Source: a virus
IMG/VR virus record: IMGVR_UViG_3300031974_004706
Coordinates: 1-25,576 of that record
Reading direction: 5' to 3' (one strand)
Length of the DNA stretch: 25,576 nt
Below are positions 20,174 through 25,576 of the stretch, in pieces (the stretch's first letter is position 1; every line of letters begins with the position of its first letter). The notes below the pieces were generated by a model, which saw nothing but the letters and a program-made list of their open reading frames with translations, made no database searches and was not told where the DNA came from. The translations under genes and the position numbers were made by a program.

Positions 20174-20456
20174 ATTTACAAAGGAAGAATTGGAAAACAG
20201 TAAAAGAATTTATAAATCAGCAACTCCAAAATACACAGTAGATTGGTATTGTAAATGGATTGCATCAGCATTTGTTTTAATGGCCATGTCTATTAGAGGT
20301 GTTGAAGGTATGGAAATTTATGATTTATATCTATCGATTGTAGGTATTTTTTTATGGTTGATAGTTTCCGTGATATGGAAAGATAGGGCATTGATTCTAC
20401 TAAATGGTGTAGGTTTAATGTTTTTAATTAATAATTTAGCAGCAACAATAACATGA
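20166..20456 (+). CDS. Small integral membrane protein, DUF6552-like
   Basis: The 96-aa protein has a charged N-terminus (about 1-28) and three hydrophobic segments: about 28-43 (WYCKWIASAFVLMAMS), about 53-70 (LYLSIVGIFLWLIVSVIW) and about 74-93 (ALILLNGVGLMFLI). The pattern R...W.DRA-like KDRALILLNG resembles DUF6552 proteins of alphaproteobacteria and their phages. No function known. It ends in an ATGA overlap with the next gene. Confidence 0.65.
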   Translation: MSKFTKEELENSKRIYKSATPKYTVDWYCKWIASAFVLMAMSIRGVEGMEIYDLYLSIVGIFLWLIVSVIWKDRALILLNGVGLMFLINNLAATIT

Positions 20457-21604
20457 TAAAAACAAAATATTATTATGATTTTTTGAAATATTTCGAATTA
20501 GCAAAAGATCAACAAGAAAAATGCAACGTACCAAATTTTATGATTCATGCTGAAAGTGGTATGAACGATGATTTGATGGAGAATGTAGAACTATACGATG
20601 TAGTTGAAAGAAAATATGCAGGATTCTCTCAAATCGTAAACGATATATTTTATGGTTGGACAGATAAACATCCATATTGGGAAAGAATGAAAGCAGGTAA
20701 AGCTACTGCTCAAAGAGAATTAGTAGCTAAAAACTGGACAGGTAAAATTCATTCCTTAGATGCATGGTTATATCTTTTTATATTACATAGAGTAACGGGT
20801 TCAGCAATTAATTATGGCACAAAACCTTCTGGTTACCATAACACACTTCTATTTAAATTGCATTTAGCCGAAAATATTGAAGATATGAAAAAGATTATTA
20901 AGGCTGAAGGTAAATTAGGAAAACCATTTTATACTTCTATTGGATATCAATTTCCAGCATTTCCAAAACCTACAAGCGAATACAAAAAAGGTGGTGATTA
21001 CTATCTATGTGAATATGCTCCAAGGTTGGCCAAAGAGCTATCACATTTTTTAGCTATTCCTGGTAAAAAAGATTTAAGAGAAATTGGACAATTCATGTTA
21101 GATTGGAATGTAAAAAATGGATTAAGACAATATAGATTCCAATATGCAGCAGTTGTAGCTGATATCGCAGATTGGTTTCCGCACTATGTAAATAAAGAAA
21201 GTATGTTTTATTATGGAACAAATGCAGTAGAATGTATTTCGTATCTTGCAGAAAACGATAAGAAATTAAAGAAAGAAGACTTTCTTGATGAAGTAATGAG
21301 AAGCATTTATGAAGATACTGGAAGTGTACCATATAATGCTGAAGATGTGTGTTGTGATTATATTAGATGGGTTGAAAACTATATTAAACCTGGAGATGAT
21401 TACGCACATTTAGATTATGATAAAGTGTGGTCAAGTAGCGATATAAAAGATCATCCACGAGGAAGACAAAAAGCAATGCTTGATCTTGGATTAGTAGAAA
21501 CATTTAATGGCATTACTGCACATCCATCTGATTTAAAAGTACTTAACGATAATAATTTAAGTATACCTGAATATCAAGATATGATAAAATATTACAAATT
21601 ATGA
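20453..21604 (+). CDS. Putative DNA-base hypermodification protein A
   Basis: The 383-aa, mostly helical protein is not one I can assign with confidence. It has LFILHRVTGSAINYGTKPSG (about 107-126), RQYRFQYAAVVADIADWFP (about 222-240) and VNKESMFYYGTNAVECISYL (about 242-261). The last block can be aligned with VDPESVLFGGTGHFDGMHQI in the next gene, so the two are probably related. The helical, GT/GP-turn style resembles the amino acid:DNA transferase (aGPT-Pplase) proteins of hypermodified phages, enzymes with a DNA-glycosylase-like fold. Context supports this: it is transcribed with gp42 and followed by a PLP enzyme. Family call is inference. Confidence 0.4.
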   Translation: MIKTKYYYDFLKYFELAKDQQEKCNVPNFMIHAESGMNDDLMENVELYDVVERKYAGFSQIVNDIFYGWTDKHPYWERMKAGKATAQRELVAKNWTGKIHSLDAWLYLFILHRVTGSAINYGTKPSGYHNTLLFKLHLAENIEDMKKIIKAEGKLGKPFYTSIGYQFPAFPKPTSEYKKGGDYYLCEYAPRLAKELSHFLAIPGKKDLREIGQFMLDWNVKNGLRQYRFQYAAVVADIADWFPHYVNKESMFYYGTNAVECISYLAENDKKLKKEDFLDEVMRSIYEDTGSVPYNAEDVCCDYIRWVENYIKPGDDYAHLDYDKVWSSSDIKDHPRGRQKAMLDLGLVETFNGITAHPSDLKVLNDNNLSIPEYQDMIKYYKL

Positions 21605-22560
21605 GCTTATTTCCAAACGAACACAACATCGTATATCCAAATACTACGATGGTTGAAATGAAAAAGAAAAAACCAACTGATACGTGGATGAAAGATTATA
21701 CTTTAGATCAGCGTAAAGAAAAGTTTTTTGAGTTTTGTAATAAGTTCGATTTAAGATTAGATGATTTATTAAAAGATGATTTTCAAATATTCTCTCATAG
21801 GTTACATTGGCACGAACATCCTTATGTAGATTTTTTTAAAGGAAAGGATGTTTCTAATTTCGAAAAGATACTATATACTATTACATATTCTTTTTCTAAT
21901 GAGCACTGGGGAACATTCAAAGCCTTATATGATGATGGTGAAAATGGATTGAGATCTAGATTTGAAAGACATCGTCACGCAAGATCTGATTTATTTCAAA
22001 TCTATTATCCAAAAGGAACAAAAGTTTCTGAATGGTTAATCACTGCACCAAGAAAATGTGCTGAAGATATGGCTAAGGTGTTAGATGAAAGAAATAAACC
22101 ATGGACTATGATGGAACTTGCTAAAAGATTTGAAAAGTATTTTAAAGAAGAACAAGGATTCAGATCACCATTATATCCATGTAAAAACTTTGCACGATAT
22201 ATGGCAATGACATGGCCAGATCAGGTTGATCCTGAATCTGTGTTATTTGGAGGAACTGGTCATTTCGATGGAATGCATCAAATATTTGGTGGGCAAAATT
22301 TAAATGGAAAAGTTAAATACGAAATTAATGAGGATGGGGAATTCATTCCTACTAATAAACACGGTGAATTGTGGTTAGAACAAATGTATGAATTATCAAA
22401 TGATCCTCGTAATCCAATGCATACACAAAAGCTTTTAAACGTAGAAGATAAAACGTGTTTCTTTTATAAGCATATTGCTATTTCTCAAGGAGAAAAAAGA
22501 CCAACAAAAAGAATTCCAAGAGATTGGATATTTCCAAGGGAGTTTAAACTTGAGTCATAA
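21601..22560 (+). CDS. Putative DNA-base hypermodification protein B
   Basis: The 319-aa protein starts in an ATGA overlap with the previous gene. It has FSHRLHWHEHPYVDFFKG (about 64-81), a central RFERHRHARSDLFQIYYPKG, PLYPCKNFARYMAMTWPDQ and VDPESVLFGGTGHFDGMHQI followed by FGGQNL. The WP..V[DN].ES...GT block is shared with the neighbour at 20453. The FGGTGxFDGMxxIFGG turn resembles the Gly-rich hairpin of glycosylase-fold amino acid:DNA transferases. It may form a complex with its neighbour. I am moderately sure of the relation between the two and less sure of the biochemical family. Confidence 0.4.
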   Translation: MSLFPNEHNIVYPNTTMVEMKKKKPTDTWMKDYTLDQRKEKFFEFCNKFDLRLDDLLKDDFQIFSHRLHWHEHPYVDFFKGKDVSNFEKILYTITYSFSNEHWGTFKALYDDGENGLRSRFERHRHARSDLFQIYYPKGTKVSEWLITAPRKCAEDMAKVLDERNKPWTMMELAKRFEKYFKEEQGFRSPLYPCKNFARYMAMTWPDQVDPESVLFGGTGHFDGMHQIFGGQNLNGKVKYEINEDGEFIPTNKHGELWLEQMYELSNDPRNPMHTQKLLNVEDKTCFFYKHIAISQGEKRPTKRIPRDWIFPREFKLES

Positions 22561-23428
22561 TAAACACGTAGTTGATGGATTTAATAGAGATATTGGTTTA
22601 ATGCAACCAGATGAAGCTATTGAATATTACTTAGAATTGGCCGAAGGATGGGAAGATCCAAATCCGCCAATTGTTTTAACAGAACACGATGGAGTAACAG
22701 TTGTTAGGGACGACCTTATTACAGGAACAAAGGTAAGAGGCGCAGATTTACTTATGTCAAAAATAAAGCAAGATACTGTTGCTTATGTTCAACCTCGAAC
22801 AGGTTTGGCAGGTGTAAGTATTTTAGAAGTTGCTAAAAGACATAATAAAAAAGTTAGATTATATATGCCATCAAGTAAAATGATTTCACATCATCAAGCT
22901 TGTTGTATTGAAAGAGGAGCAGAAGTAAGTTTCCATAGAATAGCAGCGATGCCAAATTTAAATGCAATTGCAGCTAAAGAATCAAAAGAAAATGGACATT
23001 ATTTTATTCCTCTTGGATTAAAACACGAATTAGTAACTGCAGGTTTAGTTAAAGTTGCGAGATCAATTCCTGAACCAGATGAAGTGTATACAGTTGTATC
23101 AACAGCAGTTTTATCGCGCGCATTACAAATCGCATGGCCAAATGCTAAATTTACTGCAGTGGCTGTGGCAAGAAATATGAAAGGTGGTGAATTAGGAAGA
23201 GCAAAAGTTATTAGCGCACCTGAACCTTTTACAAAAAGTATTAAAGAAGAAGAGATGCCACCTTTTCCAAGCATAGGAACATATGATGCAAAAGCATGGA
23301 GATATATTCCAAAAAATAGTGGAAAGAATATATTATTTTGGAATGTAGGAGCTGAACCAATATTACAAGATGAAAGTTTATATGAAACAGTAGATAGTTA
23401 TAAAGATTGGGAGAAAAACGAAGAATGA
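22550..23428 (+). CDS. PLP-dependent enzyme, tryptophan-synthase-beta/ACC-deaminase fold
   Basis: The 292-aa protein has VVRDDLITGTKVRGADLLMS, where the Lys of GTKVRG (about residue 63) fits the PLP Schiff-base Lys of fold type II; then YVQPRTGLAGVSILEVAKRH, VRLYMPSSKMISHHQACCIE and RGAEV, the usual substrate-loop and cofactor-domain order, and VYTVVSTAVLSRALQIAWP. Enzymes of this fold remove or exchange groups on amino acids. In hypermodified phages PLP enzymes process amino acids attached to the base; that role is inferred from context. Start TTG 22550 has AAGGGAG at 22535-22541 with ideal spacing; an ATG upstream at 22475 would bury it in the previous gene. Confidence 0.75.
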   Translation: MSHNKHVVDGFNRDIGLMQPDEAIEYYLELAEGWEDPNPPIVLTEHDGVTVVRDDLITGTKVRGADLLMSKIKQDTVAYVQPRTGLAGVSILEVAKRHNKKVRLYMPSSKMISHHQACCIERGAEVSFHRIAAMPNLNAIAAKESKENGHYFIPLGLKHELVTAGLVKVARSIPEPDEVYTVVSTAVLSRALQIAWPNAKFTAVAVARNMKGGELGRAKVISAPEPFTKSIKEEEMPPFPSIGTYDAKAWRYIPKNSGKNILFWNVGAEPILQDESLYETVDSYKDWEKNEE

Positions 23429-24378
23429 TTACAGGAACATTTAATAAAATACCAAGAAAAAAGAATAGTCATGGTTATGGTTGGGCTAGAACATGGTCAG
23501 AAAATTTAGGGGTTGGAATCAACCACGAAGGTTATTATGTTGATGTTTTATATTTAGATCATGGGGTAAATTTTGGAGGATCACTTAATCTATTTTCTGG
23601 GTTTAATGAAGAACTTGAAACAAGAATAAATAATTTCTTAGAAGCTAAAGTGATCTATTCTCTCGATATCGATATGCCTGATTATGGAGCGATGTTAAAA
23701 GCGAGAAAGGATGTACAAGATAAATTATGGTGTGATAAAGTTTCAGCTAAATGCGCAACAGTAAAAACTCTAAAATCAACAGATATCTCTGATATGAATT
23801 GGTTAACTATTGGAGATTCTCACACTGCAGCATATTCGAAAGAAAATTCAATGGTAATTAAAACCGATGGATTAACACTTAACGGTCAAATTAAAACTGA
23901 TTTTGAATATGTAACAAATCATATTAAAGAATGCAATCCAAAGGGAGTTACTATGTCTTTTGGTAATATTGATATTAGGCATCACATTATTAGATTATCT
24001 GTAGATAGCATGCCAATGTTAGTTGCGTGGAAAGAATATGGAGATATGTTAGAAAGGAATGGAATAAAGGTAGAATATTCTACTCCATGGCCAATCGAAC
24101 ATGAAGAAAGAAGATTACCTAAAACTGGATACTACAAAGGTCAACCATTTTGGGGATCAAGAAGCCAAAGAATTGCGGCTTTAAAAACCTGGATTATGCA
24201 CATGGATAATTTAGGAATGAATAGAATTAAATATCCAGAAGAGTGGATATTAATGGATGGAGAAAAGTTTGCTAAAGACAAAATGGAAAGCGTTTCGTCA
24301 GTGCATCTATCACCAGAAGTATATCGAAGAAAAAATTGGGGAATTAACTGTGTACAATTGTCCGATTTTATGGTATAA
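23425..24378 (+). CDS. SGNH-hydrolase-like protein
   Basis: Starting at ATG 23425 (ATGA overlap with the PLP gene) the product is 317 aa. It has an N-terminal domain of about 120 residues with Gly/Tyr/Trp-rich opening, then LTIGDSHTAAYSKE with GDSH (130-133), MSFGNIDIRHHI with Gly180-Asn181, and SVSSVHLSPEVYRR near the end. These are blocks I (GDS), III (GxN) and V (with a His) of the SGNH fold, so esterase or acyltransferase chemistry is possible. The exact substrate is unknown. Its stop TAA is inside the -10 of promoter P7. Confidence 0.6.
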   Translation: MITGTFNKIPRKKNSHGYGWARTWSENLGVGINHEGYYVDVLYLDHGVNFGGSLNLFSGFNEELETRINNFLEAKVIYSLDIDMPDYGAMLKARKDVQDKLWCDKVSAKCATVKTLKSTDISDMNWLTIGDSHTAAYSKENSMVIKTDGLTLNGQIKTDFEYVTNHIKECNPKGVTMSFGNIDIRHHIIRLSVDSMPMLVAWKEYGDMLERNGIKVEYSTPWPIEHEERRLPKTGYYKGQPFWGSRSQRIAALKTWIMHMDNLGMNRIKYPEEWILMDGEKFAKDKMESVSSVHLSPEVYRRKNWGINCVQLSDFMV

Positions 24379-24379
24379 T
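24351..24379 (+). promoter_or_regulatory. Promoter P7 for bS21 and uvsX
   Basis: TGTACA at 24351-24356, 17-base spacer, TGG, TATAAT at 24374-24379. It lies wholly in the end of the SGNH-like gene, which ends ATG GTA TAA within the -10. Confidence 0.88.
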
Positions 24380-24405
24380 AGATCATATATTATAAGAGGA
24401 AAACT

Positions 24406-24681
24406 ATGCCAAGTATAAATTTAAATAAACAACCACCAAATAGGTGGAAAAAACGAAAAAATCAAAAACCTCAGGGGCCAATGCCTTTTGATGTGGCTTT
24501 GAGAAAGTTTAAAAAAGCTGTCGAAGCAGCAGGTATTATTCAAGAAGTTCGTAAAAGAGAATTCTATGAAAAACCAACTGCGAAGCGAAAAAGAAAAAAA
24601 GCAGAAGCTGTCGCTCGATGGAAAAAGAAAGAAAGAATGCTTAAACTAAACGGCTATCCAGAGTCGAGGAGAAGAAGATAA
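24406..24681 (+). CDS. rpsU: Ribosomal protein bS21 homologue
   Basis: The 91-aa basic protein has the bS21 core [19 protein letters not shown], then [20 protein letters not shown] and [13 protein letters not shown], essentially colinear with bacterial S21. It has an N-terminal addition of about 26 residues (rich in Lys/Asn/Pro) compared with cellular S21. Phage-encoded bS21, known in marine phages including a Pelagibacter T4-like phage, is thought to enter host 30S subunits and favour phage mRNA; the replacement is inferred, not shown here. ATG follows AGAGGAAAACT, directly under P7, and TAATG couples it to uvsX. Confidence 0.93.
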   Translation: MPSINLNKQPPNRWKKRKNQKPQGPMPFDVALRKFKKAVEAAGIIQEVRKREFYEKPTAKRKRKKAEAVARWKKKERMLKLNGYPESRRRR

Positions 24682-25576
24682 TGTCAGTAATGGATAAATT
24701 AAAAAAGAATTCGAAAATTAAATTTACGAATACACTAGATAAATCAGAATTTTTTACAGAAAAGGATATGGTATCAACTGATGTACCTATGGTTAATGTT
24801 GCTTTATCTGGCGATATCGATGGAGGCCTTACATCAGGATTAACTGTATTAGCAGGTCCAAGTAAACATTTCAAAACATCATTTGCTTTATTAATGGCAG
24901 GTGCATATATGAAAGAACACGAAGATGCTGTATTATTATTTTATGATTCAGAATTTGGTTCACCACAATCGTATTTTGAAGCATTTGGTATTGATACATC
25001 TCGTGTATTACATACACCAATTGTCGATGTAGAACAACTCAAATTCGATCTTGTAAGTCAATTAGATAATATCGATAGAGGAGATAAAGTTATTATTGTT
25101 ATCGATTCTATTGGTAATCTTGCGTCTAAGAAAGAATTAGAAGATGCACTCAATGAAAAATCAGTTGCTGATATGTCAAGGGCTAAAGCACTTAAAGGTT
25201 TATTCAGAATGGTTACACCTTATTTAACTATGAAAAATATCCCATTACTTGCTGTAAACCATACATATCAAGAAATTGGTTTATTCCCTAAAGCAATTGT
25301 TTCAGGTGGTACAGGTATCTATTACTCAGCAGATAACATTTGGATTCTTGGTAGACAGCAAGTGAAAAAAGGAACAGAAATTAAAGGATATAATTTTGTT
25401 ATTAATGTAGAAAAATCAAGATTTGTAAAAGAGAAATCTAAAGTACCTATCGGTGTTTCTTGGGAAGGTGGTATTGAACCATATTCTGGATTACTTGATG
25501 TTGCTATGGCTGGTGGTTATGTTGTTAAGCCAACTATGGGTTGGTATGCTCGAGTTAACAAAGAAACTGGAGAAGT
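24681..25576 (+). CDS. uvsX: RecA-like recombinase UvsX (partial, 3' end missing)
   Basis: The first 298 codons are present, cut by the window end. It has the UvsX-type Walker A LAGPSKHFKTS (57-67), in which Phe replaces the usual Gly, as in T4; a glutamate-containing block LLFYDSEFGSPQSYFEAFGI; Walker B VIIVIDSIGNLAS; and LLAVNHTYQEIG. It forms filaments on ssDNA for homologous recombination and recombination-dependent replication with gp46/47. Start ATG overlaps the bS21 stop. Confidence 0.95.
   Translation, partial: MSVMDKLKKNSKIKFTNTLDKSEFFTEKDMVSTDVPMVNVALSGDIDGGLTSGLTVLAGPSKHFKTSFALLMAGAYMKEHEDAVLLFYDSEFGSPQSYFEAFGIDTSRVLHTPIVDVEQLKFDLVSQLDNIDRGDKVIIVIDSIGNLASKKELEDALNEKSVADMSRAKALKGLFRMVTPYLTMKNIPLLAVNHTYQEIGLFPKAIVSGGTGIYYSADNIWILGRQQVKKGTEIKGYNFVINVEKSRFVKEKSKVPIGVSWEGGIEPYSGLLDVAMAGGYVVKPTMGWYARVNKETGE

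Noticed and set aside
1-25576. Search for CRISPR arrays, insertion sequences, integrase or attachment sites
   Set aside because: No regularly spaced repeats, transposase or integrase motifs seen on reading; repeated elements are promoters and leaders only.

Overview
The window is a 25.6 kb piece of the replication, recombination and nucleotide-metabolism region of a T4-like (Straboviridae/Kyanoviridae-type) tailed phage. Direct evidence is a syntenic set of T4 homologues: late sigma factor gp55, recombination nuclease gp47/gp46, sliding clamp gp45, clamp loader gp44/gp62, RegA, DNA polymerase gp43, dCMP hydroxymethylase gp42, dCMP deaminase and UvsX. The AT-rich sequence, the Hsp20 gene beside regA, the MoxR/VWA (CobS/CobT-like) pair and a phage ribosomal protein bS21 fit marine T4-like phages of cyanobacteria and SAR11/Pelagibacter. 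The host cannot be proven from this window; a low-GC marine alphaproteobacterium is my best guess. All supported genes are on the + strand and most overlap or abut.

Layout. 1-200: end of an unidentified gene. 200-345: divergent promoters. 351-4459: 55, a 39-aa ORF, 47, 46, a glycosyltransferase-like gene and tRNA-Ala, ended by a terminator at 4494-4522. 4560-6713: zinc-peptidase/VWA protein. 6809-8882: MoxR ATPase, DUF3310-like protein, clamp 45. 8878-9327: a late promoter, one late gene and a terminator. 9351-11468: SH3-like protein, 44, 62, regA, small membrane protein. 11486-12252: late unit with Hsp20 and a small membrane protein, ended by a terminator. 12332-14836: DNA polymerase. 14894-18165: Sm-like protein, MazG-like pyrophosphohydrolase, AEP-primase-like protein, SleB-like hydrolase, GroES-like co-chaperonin, SNase-like nuclease and a possible PD-(D/E)XK protein. 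18198-24378: one long unit with a dNTP diphosphohydrolase-like protein, 42, cd, two tRNAs, three small genes, two related large genes of unknown or DNA-hypermodification type, a PLP-dependent enzyme and an SGNH-like protein. 24406-end: bS21 and UvsX.

Regulation can be read directly. Eight sites share TGTACA (once TTTACA), exactly 17 bp, then TATAAT, always with TGG before or into the -10 (TGGTATAAT). They sit ahead of the early/replication units, and one points leftward. A second class, TATAAATA, is the T4 gp55-dependent late promoter; it precedes the Hsp20 gene and the 8989 gene, whose base composition looks more GC-rich.

The most interesting part is 18198-24378. A gp42 with the Asp that marks cytosine specificity is transcribed with a dCMP deaminase and four consecutive overlapping genes (two related putative base-modification enzymes, a fold-type-II PLP enzyme and an SGNH-like protein). 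I infer that this phage makes 5-hydroxymethylcytosine and may add something further to it, possibly an amino-acid-derived group. Known hypermodifications of this style are on hydroxymethyluracil, so a cytosine version would be unusual. This is a hypothesis, not shown by the sequence alone.
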